64,000 nucleotides of DNA, from assembly GCA_025766275.1 (NCBI GenBank), contig JAFKAC010000021.1, positions 1 to 64,000 of the forward strand. Direction: 5' to 3'. Both the position numbers and the translations under genes were made by a program. A model generated the notes under the pieces. It saw nothing but the letters and a program-made list of their open reading frames with translations, was not told the origin of the DNA and did not search any database. How positions within the stretch are numbered: position 1 is the stretch's first letter; every line of letters starts with the position of its first letter. This stretch comes from Lactarius indigo (taxonomy: Eukaryota > Basidiomycota > Agaricomycetes > Russulales > Russulaceae). Positions 23,620 through 35,863 of the stretch are shown one piece after another.

Positions 23620-25575
23620 TCAAGTCAGCTTCCGTATCAGGTCGCGCGCGGACGGCAAGCGGGGCATCCTGCTACGCTCTACCACCTCTCGCGGTGCTGT
23701 CTGGACGACCTCGCTCGCACGGCGCTTTGTTCCTACTCCCGCACCCCCTTCCACAAACTGCCGCACGGACGCATACACAGGAGGATCCGAAGCCGAACGC
23801 GTCGGCGGGCGACGGAAGAAATGCTTCAGTTTGCGCGCAGACGAAGGCACAGGTGCAGCGGGAGTCGGGATGGGAGGAATTGGCACCGAGCGTCGTTCAT
23901 CGACAACGCGACCGCCCGTATCTCTATTTACTTGCTGTGCGTTGGCAGTGGTGGCAGTAGCGATGGCGGCGACATGTGCAGCTGGGGTTACCACGGGCCC
24001 CCCGTACCCCGGAAGCAGCGAGACTTTCGGGTCTGGTGATCTAGATTCGGAGGAGAGCGGCGTCGTCCGCGCGCCCATAGCAGGCGCTGTGGTCGACCTG
24101 GCCTTCAGAACTGGCAATGCTGACTTCATCGGAACGCGGGATCTCAGCGGCGCGGGTAAGGCGGGGGGCAGGTCTTTGACTTCGGTCGGCTGGCGGGTTG
24201 TTGCTGCTGCGAGACGCCGGGTGACGCCGCTGCGTGTGGACCGCGCGGGCTCCCTATCTCTGAGGGCGGCAAAGAAGGCGTGCTGTCGTGAGCTGCGAGG
24301 GTTCGTGGGGGTGGGTGGGGGAGGTTTGCTGTGGAAGCCGTCTGCGGGCTGCAAAATGGGAGAAGTGGAGCTGCCGGACAAGAACTCGGGCGCCAACTTG
24401 ACGGGCGTCAATATGAAGTGGGGGCGGAGATGCGGAGCACGCACTTACCTCGGGGAGGTAAATGCACGCTAGGCTTTGCTCGGAAGGGCTGGAGACCATT
24501 TCCGGAGCGGGCGTAGCGGGGGATTCCGCTGGCTCTTCTTCGTGGACCGGCTCGGGTTCGAGTTCAACGAGGCGACATTTCTCCTTAGCCAGGGAGGTAG
24601 GAGGGGGATGCAACAGCTCCGCCGATTCGGGAACGGGAGCTGGCCTCTTCGACGATAGAGACTCAGCCGAACACGTCACCACTATTCTCGGGAGCGTCTG
24701 GCCTAGTTCGAGAGCGAGGTTCTCAAGCTCCTCGAGCATGCTGACCATATCGTGTGGTAGTCCGCTCGCGGGAACGCGCAAACTCCAGCGTCGTCCTTCC
24801 GCGTCGCATATTTCTTGGACGAAGATCGTCCCCTCCGACGCGTGTTCTCGTAGAAGACTAAACCGACGCGGTGCTGGCGCCGCGGAAGGGTCGACGGGCA
24901 CGATGGACGCACGGCGAAAAAGCGACGACGAGAGGGTACTTCCTGGACTGTCTTCTCTCTTGGAAGGAGGCGAGGAGAATATGCTGTCGAAGTGGAAGGG
25001 ATCCTCATCTTCGCTATCCGTGGGTGGTGATCGTCGGCGACTACGCTCACTCGGGCTTTCCTGTTTCGTGAAGTTGCTCCCACTCGACTTGAACCGCTCA
25101 TGACTAGATGACGACCTCGTATCCGACTGCCTTTAGATCGGCGGGTATGTGGGAAGTGCCGAACAGCGGGGAAGATTAAAACACCCACTTTACGTCCTCG
25201 GGCACTAGACTGCACCGTGTGGGGGATACTAGGATGACTCGTTCCCGGTTCTCGTTCTGATATATTGTCAGTCAATGAATTAGAAGTCCGAGAAGGGAAG
25301 CTTACAGAAACGAGGGAGAACGGCTTCTGTATATGGCTAGCATTGACTTGGAATTGAGAATCAAGGGCTACCCTGGGGGTGCTTCCTTGCCTGGTTACTG
25401 GTCTCTGGATGCGGGGATAAGTATATGGTAGATTCTGATAACTTGAAGCAGCGCGGGTAGAAGAGTGTCTCCCTCGCCCCACTGGCGGCGAAGCTCGCGC
25501 CTCCACCACCTGAGTAGAAGTGTTGTTGAGATGGAGAACCGCATTGACCTGCTGAACACTGTCCGGAGTAATCAT
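23620..25575 (-). CDS. Uncharacterised Ser/Arg/Pro-rich protein
   Basis: Four exons join in phase to 595 residues, starting at the ATG at 25575-25573. Introns are 25257-25305, 25127-25193 and 24397-24448. The first part is polar and Ser-rich. The second contains RVILVSPTRC, and the third a mixed-charge tract (ERSRRRSPPTDSEDED). Next comes the most protein-like segment, roughly residues 195-255, with GTIFVQEICDAEGRRWSLRV and a predicted helix (SMLEELENLALELGQTLP). The rest is rich in Pro, Ala, Arg and Ser and probably disordered. No family is recognised. The large plus-strand ORF over 23582-24472 is an antisense shadow caused by GC-rich codons. The smooth phase closure across three canonical introns supports the model. 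Confidence 0.72.
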
Positions 25576-26147
25576 CTTGAAAGATAGAAAGGCTAGTCTG
25601 TACTTAAAAGAAAGGTAAAGAGTGGGAATGGGAGTGGCGCAGTGCGGCTGGCAGAGAACGAAACCACGAGACTGATGGAATCCAAACCAAAAGAGAAATA
25701 CCAGATATTTGATTGCGTTTTTCGGGTGACAAAAGTCGACCACGCATTATAATATCAAACACAGCGCGTGCTCTGGAGTCGGGTACCAAAGACTATCCAT
25801 ACTACGAAATCGATGTCCGAAATCGGCGATGCGAGTTCTGTTGTCAGTGAGACGCCAAAGACGATCCGCGCAACAGGATTGTTGACATGGGGCTAAGAAG
25901 TCGCACCAGTTCGATACCAACCCACGGTGAAAGTAGCCACGTTGTCATTTCAGTACAGGACCAAGACGTAGAGACCTCAGCGCCTCAGCGTCGAAAAAGC
26001 TGGACTTTCAAAACTCCTGTTAGCATCGACAGGGATTTTTATGACTGTTCAGTTAGGAACTCAAGTCCAAAATCAGATAAATGCATGCCGGAATGCTGAA
26101 CAGACGAGTAGCTGGGCTAGTCTCTATTGAACGTATCGATAAGACGA

Positions 26148-26758
26148 TCATGAAAACCAACCTTTTGGTTTGAAATCCTCTTCTTCCTTGACTTCTCCAT
26201 CCCTTTTCTTCCTCAAATACTCTAAAATACCCTTTACACCTTCAGAGTCTCCAGCAGAAGCGTGACCATTCGTCCAGTCGACAACGATCGGCCATTTTAT
26301 TGCTAGAGGACTCTTCTCGGCGAGACGGACCAAGCCTTCCGGAGAATGTGGCCTATCCGGTAAAGAAGGGGCGGAAGGATGAGAGGATATGAGCGCAGAA
26401 ACGTGATGTGGATCATCGACGTCGCGAAGGGGTGGGAGGTAGTCCAGGATCGTACGGATCTGGTCCGCAGTGGGAGGAGTGTTTTCGATAACTTCCAAGT
26501 TGAACTTGAGTGGAGAGGCAGAGGAGACACCTGAAGGATAAGGGGAAGATGCAGCAGCTCTTAGGATGGCGAGCGCATTGGTCGAAGGGGCAGATGACGA
26601 GTTATGACTACAGGGTGGTGTTCGGTGAAAAGATGTGTCGCGCAGAGGGACAACTGCTCACAATATAGATAACTGAGGCTACAAAACGTAACTCAGGTAA
26701 GTTCATTGAACTTTTGGTAGACGGGACTTACAATTGATCTTTTAAACGCGGAGAACAT
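26148..26758 (-). CDS. FMP46-like (DUF1687) putative mitochondrial redox protein
   Basis: Three exons (26758-26732, 26678-26662, 26607-26148) join to 167 residues, with introns of 53 and 54 nt. The second exon is only 17 nt. The N-terminus SAFKRSIPQLSIFHNSSSAP is basic and hydroxylated, fitting a mitochondrial presequence running into the first strand. KFNLEVIENTPPTADQIRTI, then LSPHPSAP-like and IKWPIVVDWTNGHAS segments, resemble the fungal DUF1687/FMP46 family, which is predicted to be thioredoxin-like. I see no cysteine anywhere in the model, so a thiol redox role for this copy is doubtful. The assignment rests on remembered family motifs, not on a search. Confidence 0.72.
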
Positions 26759-26884
26759 GGCGGCGATGATGAGTGCACTGCCAGTGCGAATGTCTGTGAC
26801 GTCATCCGTTCTCGGTCAGGTGCCAGTCGATCTGTAAGTCACTGGTTCAACCGGCAGTCTTGCCAGCGATCGTTTTGATCAAGT

Positions 26885-28960
26885 AAAAGTGATATTAGGT
26901 TTCGGTGTAGTATCTTACACAGTGACCGAAGGCGTTTGTAGCTATTACTTGTAGTACATAGCGAGCCCTAATCCATTCCGTTCATGCACCAGCACGGGCA
27001 AATGGTCCAAGGTTCGCAAATCCTTGCGGTGATTCTTGTTCACCCCATTCTTGAACTTCGAATAAGGCACATTTTAATCATATCCCATTCGTGAAACGTG
27101 GGCCATGCAGGGGGCGAAGGTATGTCGACTATGCTGAATAGTACACTAGAAACTTTACGGCCTAGTACCCACTCCACACCCCCTTTGTACCCTTGGAAGA
27201 TGGTAGAAGGCGACGCAAAATTCTGCGAGGTAAGCTTTTAGTACGCTTCCTGCTATCGCTGTGACTCTGGGTACTACGACTCGGCGTGTTATGACTCTGG
27301 GTGTGGCCGTTCGCGAAGCTCCCTTCACCCTCGACTTCTGAACCCTCTTCTATAAGTTCTATCGTAGATATCGTTCTCTGATATGGGTGCACCACGAGTA
27401 TAGTGCTCGTTGAATTGGGAAGCAGTCCCTCAGCTTGCCCTAAGAAGCGGTTCAATTGTGTCTGGGTCTGTTCAAGGTTCTGATCCAGCTTCTTGCGGTA
27501 TTGCTCCATTGTGAGACCTGTGGAAATCGATAACTCCAGTAGAGCCATGCGATAATGGCCTCGAAGAGCTCCGTCCTTGGCAGTGGCAGGTTTGATCATG
27601 TCCAATGCTACCTTATCACACATATAGTCAGCGGTTTCTCACCAAGCACAGACGGACTAGTGTTACTAGAGTACCTCGAAAGCATCCATTACAGAAGAAA
27701 GCGCACGGAGCACACTGGAAAACCGTCCAAGTGCCAGGGATGACGTTTTTAGATCTGCTTCATTTAATTTCGGGGTCGAGAATGTCCGTGACTCGAACAA
27801 GATATCTTTAAAAGTCCTTTTCAATTGGTGTATTACGATTGTCAGTCACCATCCAGTACACTGCGAGACTAAGTTAGTACGAGTTGGTGCTTACCTATGC
27901 AGGAATTTGCAGGGACCTTCCAATTCCCCAGCACTAACGGCGTCTCTGAGGAGGACCTCATGAGTCAACACGATAAATAATTCGGAACAGCAACGGGTTT
28001 CTTCGTCGGTCTGAATAGGCACATGTTGCGAAAAATCACCATAGGGCCTCAATGACTGGAGGAGGACTCTTCCCGCAGACACTAGACGGGTCTCTGCGTA
28101 CGGCAACAGGGTTGTACAAAGGAATCGGACTTTCCAGATTAAGACCTACGTGGAGAGCAGGAGCCAAATTCAGCACGAGTAACAAAACTAAACCAGACAG
28201 AAAACGCACGTCGGGTGAAACACTGACAGAGTGTCCCGACGGCACCGCGACCGGTAGCGGGTGCACACGGCGTGGGTACAAGACATTCTTGCGACTCTTG
28301 TACGAACCTATCGAAGTGACGGAATAGGGGAACGACCTAATTGAGGACGAAGTAGAAATTGAGTTCGCTGTTATATACGGCGACATATTCGCGGTGTGGT
28401 ACGACTGAGATGATGAATCTGTCAAGAGGGGAGATGCGATGCTAATAATGGGTTGCGGCCAGTACGGAGGATCCATGAGTTGAACAAAAGGAAAGGAAAA
28501 GCTGATATTGTAGTGGGGACCTGATGTACGTGTTATATGGTGATACATCACGCATCTGGCAGGCGCAACACGGCACCTTATCAAGGCGTCTTGGTGGTGT
28601 GACGCCTCGAGCTGCATAGCAGTACTATCACAGCCTGCAGCATTAGAAAACCATGACAGTGTACTAGTGCCACTGTAAAATTCAAGACGCACCAATGGAT
28701 AACTGCCGGCGGGGGTGATGTTTCAAAAGCTTCCGGGAGAATTTCTACGAAATGAAAAGTTCATCATGACTTACGGCACTGAAGACCTATTTGGCGCAAA
28801 TTTTGATTTCGCCTCCTTGCTCTAGGCGGGGCCAAGAGCTTCTCGACAGGCTGAGCCCGGAAGAACAACTTGAAACGATACCCAGGTAGTCGAGCTGGTT
28901 CAACCACTGGGGGTTGTCGTTTTCATCTGGTCGAGCTAGCTCGCCGAGCTCAGCCGGAGT
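26885..28960. repeat. Segmental duplication, copy A
   Basis: Sequence from about 26890 (around the GGTTTCGGTGTAGTA block) to about 28960 matches 32040-34090 in the same orientation and order, covering a gene and both flanks. Divergence is clear but both gene copies stay open. Confidence 0.8.
27162..28476 (-). CDS. Uncharacterised protein, paralogue A
   Basis: Four exons (28476-28210, 28145-27895, 27816-27675, 27611-27162) join in phase to 369 residues. The first exon is Ser/Thr-rich and ends in a basic stretch (SYKSRKNVLYPRRVHPLP). The second encodes the best conserved part (LCTTLLPYAETRLVSAGR, EETRCCSELFIVLTHEVLL). The third and fourth encode helices (MALLELSISTGLTMEQYRKK) and a basic, Ser-rich tail (KSLPRRILRRLLPSSKG). 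Its twin at 32295-33572 has the same introns, and splice sites and frames agree between the two, which supports the model. An upstream reading frame (LEFYSGTSTLSWFSNAAGCD, near 28640) is also shared and may be a further 5' exon. No function is recognised. Confidence 0.65.
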
Positions 28961-28964
28961 GGTT

Positions 28965-30385
28965 GCCTCAGTGCCTATTGCACCCGGAAGAACGAAAGGG
29001 AGATAAACACTGCTTATGGGCCCGAGCTGGCCCAGTCAGATGAAAACAAGGATGAAAATGGCAACTCTACGCAGGCTTGTTGGGCTTGTCGGGCACAGTA
29101 CTAGTAGTACTGTACATCAACTGCCTTACGCGATGATACTGTATCGCACTCACTGGCAGCCTGAGTTGCATACTACCCATGCCCCTTCTTGCAAGAGATT
29201 AAATTCAACAGGTCAAAGGCCAAACGTTGAAGTTGTCCAACCAATTTGGCCCTTGGCCAGAGTGGCGAAGGAGCGCTTACTGCATAGAGCGTTCTCTTTG
29301 AGTAAGCTGACGAGGCGGCACGTGCTCTTTTTCATGCTGTCGCCTGTTCCACCCATACTCTCGACTAGTTTTTTTTGTTTCAATCAGTTTATACCCGGAG
29401 TACAGCTCTCGACTGGCTCAAGGACCCAGAACGCTTTTATATTGCCAGCCATGCCCAGTAATTGCCAAGGGATCTGTGATGAGGATCACGTTTTTCCCCA
29501 CCTTCATTAACTCGCTCTACTAGGAGGCCCCACCCACAGCGACCTTGTCTCGGAAACAGCTCTCATCCCCGATCGGAGTTGAGAAGCGCCTTCAACTAAC
29601 GTTTGTCTCCTTGTGCCATGTCCCGGTTCCCTTCCTTCCTGGCATCATACCAAACCTAATACGGAGAGCAAGGCAGTGACTGAAAGAATGGCAGACATCG
29701 GAGGATGGAGGGTGTTCCCAGGCTCGATCGTGGTTCGGAAATTTCTGTCCAGGGTCGCTGATAGCAGGCGGGCTAATTGCTGGCTTCCCTTTTCCTTTGG
29801 AAGGGCGATGTATTAGGCAACAAGGGAACTTACGTAACAATGCACTGATGCGAACCTCGGGGGCACGAAAACGGCGTTTACGCACACCCAGGATTTGGGT
29901 AGTGTGGTGCTCAACTGTATAGGAATTACTCGTTACAGTAGAACCTACTCACTACCCACTAAAAAACTACGTCTCGATTGATCTAGTCTCCTGGGAGGTC
30001 ACGGAGCCTCTTGTTACGGGCTTGGTTACGGGCCTTGTCAAGGGTGATCCTCTTGTATCTGCAAGTCTAGGGGTGTTCTTTAAGGGGGGTTCTTTGTGTG
30101 TAGGGTCACGGTAGGTACGTGGGAGGGTGCCCATGTGGGCTGGGTATGCGGGAGGGAGGTGCCCTCTAGGCAAGCCTCTAGGCGCACGATAATGGCACCC
30201 TTTGTGTATGCGTGAGGCGTGGTGCCCGCCCTGGTGTGGGAAAAAAAAGGGAAAACCCACCCATGAGTAGACCGGGAAGCACTATAATTTTCGGGGCACA
30301 GATGAAGTCGCCCGCAAGTGCCAGCTGTGATTCGCCTGCCAGTGCCAGATCACATCGCCAGTTCATCTGGACTTCGCTTACTGTC
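28965..30385. other. Repeat-like DNA without a supportable gene
   Basis: A 164-codon plus-strand ORF at 29016-29510 has no family features and no splice support. The GC-rich block at 30000-30250 has a biased composition that looks like transposon debris, but I cannot name an element. Nothing else was identified. Confidence 0.4.
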
Positions 30386-30389
30386 GCCT

Positions 30390-31025
30390 TTCTAGATCTT
30401 GCTATAATTCAGTTGTCCACATTACGACCCCCAATGTCTCTCAAAATCGCCGGCGTGGTCTTTCACCTTCTCGCCTACACATGCTCTCTCATGCGTCACT
30501 CTTCTCGCAGTCGCCCCGCATGTTTTCTTGGCTTCGCTCCCAGCAGCTAGTTTCGGCAGTACGTGTTACATAGCGTTTCTACGTTCCTACCAGTCATTTG
30601 TCTAACTTTCTGTTCTTTTCAACACTTATACCTCCCTCATTTCCAGGACTTATTTCGCCATCTACCTCAGCTACTGTAGCAAGTTATGTTCTAAGTACTG
30701 TGAGCCTTCGCTCGTTCCTCGCTTCGGCTCGGACAGGCTATTTAACTCCATAGCCCGAATCGTGTTCGGATGGGCGCCTCATGCGGTGGGATCATACTAC
30801 CTTGGTCGAGGGTGTGACCCTCCACCTGTGAGATTTCGTGCCCAAGCCCATTTCGGTGTGGTCAAAGTGCGGTCCAGCCATCTTTTATTTCCTTGCCAAT
30901 TGCATAACTATTGCATACCAAAAATATCCCATGGCTGTCTAGCAATTGCTGTTCATCCCTTGTTGCATCCCTCTCCCTTTGCAAGGGGGCTGATTAACGA
31001 TAAACTTCTCCCTTTTTTTTCTAGT
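30390..31025 (+). repeat. Dispersed repeat, copy with both halves together
   Basis: The left half (about 30390-30690) matches 41190-41610, including the shared start TCTAGATCTTGCTATAAT and the block CCAGGACTTATTTCG. The right half (about 30755-31010) matches 44600-44830, including TGGTCGAGGGTGTGA-like and CCCATTTCGGT blocks. No coding function is apparent. The right half carries loose A-box- and B-box-like motifs, so a SINE-type origin is possible but unproven. Confidence 0.65.
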
Positions 31026-31029
31026 TTGA

Positions 31030-32030
31030 GATAGACATGACGGAATCACGTAAATGAGAATCGAACTACACGGCGTGAGCACTGACCTTGAAGACTCAGA
31101 AGCCCATGCCGCACACGATGCGACCAATTACGGTGGGCCCGTGTATGCTTGTATGATACCCGACATCAATGGTGCAGCTGGTGCTTTCTGGCTCAAAAGT
31201 ATACAGGGATAATAATATCGACGTCATCATCACCAATGCAAACTTTCAATAGTCTCCTGCACCGTGATACCGACGAACAGCCATATCCGTGCGGACAACC
31301 TCCTCCTCAAGCGCCTAATCGTTCACTGTGCGCCAATACACCGCACCGCGGCCAGTTCCTGTGGCCACTCCGGGACTCCTTTGGTTCCCGTGCCACTGGT
31401 TCCAGTTAGCTTGGTACTCCACCCGGAGAGCGAGAGGTGCAGTCATTGAGTGTGGGTCGCTGTCTCCGAGAGGAGGAACATTGCTGTTGTAAGGGCGCGG
31501 TGGCCCTTACTAGCGAAACGGTATACCCTCGGACGTCTCAGAGTCACCAGACCAGCACATGACTCGGCTCACTATCTAGGAAGACCAGCGGTCGTCACGT
31601 TTCACCGAAATCGTGGAATCGTGACTGCGAATGGGGCTATTACTGTTACCATCTGAGGCCGCAGCAGCAACAATAGCGGGACCTCCAAGTCTCCCGTCTT
31701 TGTCTCTGCCGCACCAGTCAGGTTTTGCCAGTGGTTTCCTGCATGCCATGATTTTCTGCACCAATAAGGTTGTTCTCGCGTGCCTTGGGCATGGTCCTTG
31801 TGATGAGTCAATCAGCCAGCCAGAGATTTTGAGAGAGAAGTTACGCACGTCCGAGGGTATCGACCAACCCTGTCTACCAGGTAATACGAATTTGTCGGCG
31901 TTTATCACTGCGAGCAGCTCATCGAGAACCTCTACGTCGCTTGTGCAGGTGACGCCTGTATTGTCATAGTCGACGATCGCCGTGCGCAGGCGTGCTGATC
32001 TATTGCGATTGTTTCGGTCATTCTCGTAGT
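31030..32030. other. Stretch without a supportable gene
   Basis: Short ORFs overlap on both strands (for example 31631-31969 plus and 31576-31908 minus), but none has a recognisable domain or a convincing exon structure. Confidence 0.4.
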
Positions 32031-32034
32031 ATTA

Positions 32035-34110
32035 CAGTGATACTAGGGTTCGGTGTAGTAACTTACACAGTGACCAAAGGCATTTGTAGTACATAGCGAG
32101 CCCTAATTGCATTCCATTGACGCAATAGCATAGGAAGTGGTTCAAGGCCCGCGGAGCCTTGTAATTATGCTTGTTTGCCCCATTCCTGTACTTGGAATGA
32201 GGTACATTTGATTATATTCTACAGTACTTGTGAGACGTGGGTCATGCAGGACCCGAAGGCGTGTCGATTATACTAAACAGTACACTAGAAATTTTTACGA
32301 CCTACCGACTTCAAACCCCTTTTTACCCATGGACGACGGTAAAATACGACGCAAAATTCTGCGAGGCAAGCTATTGGTGCGCTTTTCGCTATCGCTGTGA
32401 CTCTGGGTACTATGACTCAACGTGCTATGACTCTGGACGTGGCCGTTCGCGGAGCTCCCTTCACCCTCGACTTCTGAACCCTCTTCTATCGTAGATATCG
32501 CTCCCTGGTGTGTATTTATCGTGCTCGTTGGACGGGGAAGCACTCCCTCAGTTTGTCCTAAGCTATTCAATCGTGTCTGGGTCTGTGCGAGGTTCTGATC
32601 CAGCTTCTTGCGGTATTGCTCCATTGTTAGACCTGTGGAGACCGATAACTCCAGTAGGGCCATGCGATGATGATCCCGAAGTGCTCCGTCCTTGGCAGTG
32701 GCAGATTTGGTCGAGTCCAGTGCTCCCTTTATCACATGTATAGTCAGTTTCCCACTAAACACGAACGGGTTATTAAATACCTCGAAGGCGTCCATTACAG
32801 AGGAAAGCGCACGGAGCACACTAGAAAACCGTTCAAGTTCCAGGGCTTCAGCGGAGGATGCTTTTAGACCTCCTTCATCTAACTTCGGGGCTGAGAAGGT
32901 CCCCGACTTGGATAAGATATCTTTAAAAGTCCTGTTCAATTGGTGCAATACGATCGTCAGTAACCATCCAGTACACTACCAGACTAAGCACGAGTTGGTG
33001 CTTACCTATGCAGGAGTTTGCAGGGACCTTCCAATTCCCCAGCACTAACGGCATCTTTCAGGAGAACTTCATGAGTCAACACGATAAATAATTCGGAACA
33101 GCAGCGAGTTTCTTCATCAATCCAAATAGACACACGTTGCGAAAAATCTCCATGGAGTCCCAGTGACTGGAGGAGCAATCTTCCTGCAGGGACTAGACGG
33201 GTCTCTGCGTGCGGTAACAAGGTCGTACATAGGAACCGGACCTGCCAGATTAGGGCCTATTTAGAGAGAAGGAACCCTATTCAGCAAGAGCAACAAAAAT
33301 AAACTAGAGAGAAAACGCACATCGGGTGAAACACTGGCAGGGTGTCCCAATGACACTGGGATCGGCAGCGGATGCACACGGCGTGGGTACAAGACATTCT
33401 TGCGACTCTTGTACGAATTTATCGAGGTGGCGGAATAGGGGAACGACGCATTTGAGGACAGGGTAGAGTTTGAGCTTGTTGTTAAATACGACAAAGGTGA
33501 CGTATCTGCGGTGTAGTATGACTGGTGTGACGAATCAGTTGAGAGGAGTGATGCCTTTCTAATGGGTAGCATCTAGTACGGAGGGTTCATGGGTTGGACA
33601 AAAGGAAGGGAAAACCTGATATTGCGCCGGGACCTAATGTCAGTGTATACATGTTATATGCTGATACATCGCGCACCTAGCGGGCGCGACACAGCACACA
33701 TCATGAAGCTTGAAGTGGTGTGATTGCGCATAGCTATGAACCCATGAACAGCATGGCCGTACTAATATCACAGCCCGCGGAGTTATAAATCCATAACGGT
33801 GTACTAGTCCCACCGTAGAACTCAAGCCGCACCAATGAATAACCCTCTGTGCTGGCGGGGGTATTTTCCAAAAGCTCCAGGGAGAAGTCATACGAAATGA
33901 GAAGTTTGTCAAAACTTGCAGTTCGTCAGGCTTGTTCGGCGCAAATTTTGATTTAGTGTCGTTATAGGTGGGGACAAGAGCTTCTCGACAGGATACCCAG
34001 GCAGCTGAGCCGGTTCAGCCGCTCGGGATTGCCGTTTTCATCTGGCTGAGCTAGCTCGCTGAGTCCCGACTGGAGTGGTCGGTGCATGTTGGTCGGCCTG
34101 TTCGGTGTGT
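32035..34110. repeat. Segmental duplication, copy B
   Basis: Direct repeat of 26885-28960 about 5.1 kb away. It includes the shared 3' flank (32040-32290), the paralogue gene and the shared 5' flank with GAGCTTCTCGACAGG near 33980. Confidence 0.8.
32295..33572 (-). CDS. Uncharacterised protein, paralogue B
   Basis: Four exons (33572-33321, 33256-33006, 32931-32781, 32726-32295) join in phase to 361 residues and mirror paralogue A. Introns are 33257-33320, 32932-33005 and 32727-32780. Conserved blocks are LCTTLLPHAETRLVPAGR, EETRCCSELFIVLTHEVLL, MALLELSVSTGLTMEQYRKK and the basic tail NSLPRRILRRILPSS. The start at 33572 lies downstream of the start used for A, because the equivalent upstream codons here include a TAG. 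Retention of four open exons and all splice sites in both copies implies selection or very recent duplication; the visible divergence favours selection. Function unknown. Confidence 0.65.
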
Positions 34111-34623
34111 CGGGTGCAATAGCATATCAGCTACTTCACACGGACTATCGCACTCACTGACAACTGCATAGTAAGCTCCTTCTCGTTACACTTTCCTATT
34201 CGACTTTCCCTCGTCATTGTCTCCCCCATTCGTACCACTGTCCCCCCGGGCTTGCCCCGATGCCATCATCTTACCTTCCTCGCATGCTGTCTCCATCATC
34301 CTTATTACCGTTGTGGATGTCGAAATGTGGCTCGTGACTCGTTCGTCTAAAATTGACATAAACACATCTGGAAAAACTGCGAACGAAACAATCATGAGAG
34401 TATGTATAAACGAATAAAAAAAAAAAAACATCGTCGCAGAACCTATACACGGCCTGTAGGCTGACTGAGTTCCGTATATTGGTCAAGTGTTTGTTAGTAA
34501 GTCACCATGAGGGTGAAGCCTCCCATTTTTCTCAAATTCGATCAATCAAAGACCAAACGCTGAATTTGTCGGACCAATTATGGCAGGTGTTAGCATGGGG
34601 ATGTCGGGGGCTCCCACAGAGGA

Positions 34624-34632
34624 GAAGAGGCG
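34624..34632. repeat. 9-bp target site duplication, left
   Basis: GAAGAGGCG directly precedes the left terminal inverted repeat. The same nine bases follow the right one at 40642-40650. Confidence 0.9.
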
Positions 34633-34867
34633 AGCAGTCCTAGCTCACCCCTCCCCCTAACACGTCACATGACATCACGTGACTCATCGCGCGCACAAAC
34701 TCGGACCTTAACTTACCATATAACATTTTGGGAAATTAATTACGTAATTAAGTCACGTGACCAGGTACACGAAAAGTTACACAATGTACGCGATGCAATT
34801 TAGATCCCCGATTCCCCAAATGCCCCCCACCTCAAATGACGACTTTGCCCCCCTGCCCGAGAGCCAG
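34633..34867 (+). repeat. Left terminal inverted repeat of the MULE
   Basis: About 235 bp, starting AGCAGTCCTAGCTCACCCC. It is nearly identical to the reverse complement of 40404-40641. It includes GGGAAATTAATTACGTAATT and ends at GAGCCAG. It also carries a mirrored copy of the transposase N-terminal codons (PPTSNDDFAPLPESQ), opening at the ATG near 34819 and soon ending in a stop. Confidence 0.92.
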
Positions 34868-35269
34868 CCACTTGGCCTGATTAATTGATTAAGGTGTCCT
34901 TGTGCGCTTTTTGAATTGAATTTTTTGGTTTCTTTTTTTTTGGAAAGCAATGCAGTGGGGTGAGTTCGTATCGGGCCGGGCCGCAGCGCGGTGAAATGCT
35001 AAGTCGATAGATAATTATGGAGCCTGGCCCCTTCATGTTCGCCACACGCACTCACCTTGCTGCTGCCTCGCTTTCTTGCCTCTCACCGACCCCCACCGCC
35101 CTTCCACTCCCTCAACACTTCTGTGGTGATTAAAGTAGAGTAGTGACGAGGCCGAGAAGCGGAGAGAGAGAAGCAGCAGGTGAGTAAGATCACTGCCCTG
35201 GTTTCGGTTTCTGACTACGTCTTGTATTCTTCCAACGCACGTCGACGAGCCACGTTCATTATGACTTCG

Positions 35270-35660
35270 CTGGCCCAGGTCCATATCCCACCGTTGTTCT
35301 CTCACGACTTACCGCTGCCGCTGCACTGTCGCTGGCCCAGGTCCATACCCCACCGTTGTTCTCTCACGACTTATCGCTGCCGCTGCACTGTCGCGTTCAC
35401 CACGACTTCGCTGGCCCAGGTCCATACCCCACCGTTGTTCTCTCACGACTTATCACTGTTGCTGCACTGTCGCGTTCACTACGACTTCGCTGGCCCAGGT
35501 CCATACCCTACCGTTGTTCTCTCACAACTTACTGCTGTCGCTGGCCCAGGTCCATACCCCACCGTTGTTCTCTCACGACTTACCACTGCCGCTGCACTGT
35601 CGCTGGCCCAGGTCCACACCCCACCGTTGTTCTCCCACGGGCTACCGCTGCAATATTCTC
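35270..35660 (+). repeat. Tandem array with six copies of a CTGGCCCAGGTCCA unit
   Basis: The core CTGGCCCAGGTCCA starts at about 35270, 35331, 35410, 35491, 35540 and 35603. Each is followed by CCACCGTTGTTCTC and then a CCGCTGCACTGTCG-type block. Spacing varies from about 46 to 82 bp because the CGTTCACTACGACTTCG spacer is present only in some units. All three plus frames stay partly open, which is a by-product of the repeat. Confidence 0.9.
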
Positions 35661-35863
35661 ACCCGGTGCGGATCTTAGTAAGTCCCTTCGCGTCCCTCTT
35701 CTGAGTGACGCTCCTGTCGTTCTCAGCCCGCCGATCATATGCCCTTCCTCGCCCCTCGATAGTCGATACCTCGCCGGCATTGTCTATCTCAAACCCCTCC
35801 CGGTGCTGTCGCCTCCTCGGCCGTTCTCCTTCTCAGTCCAAAGGCCGCTCACGGTCAGTTTGC

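Noticed and set aside
23582..24472. 296-codon plus-strand ORF
   Set aside because: Lies antisense to two exons of the 595-residue minus-strand gene; Gly/Arg-rich composition is what GC-rich antisense codons give, and no domain is seen.
29016..29510. 164-codon plus-strand ORF
   Set aside because: No recognisable domain, no splice support, and the region is repeat-like.
31050..31140. Possible minus-strand tRNA (GTTCGATTC B-box-like motif, partial acceptor pairing)
   Set aside because: T stem pairs at only two of five positions and the anticodon stem does not form; at best a tRNA-derived repeat fragment.
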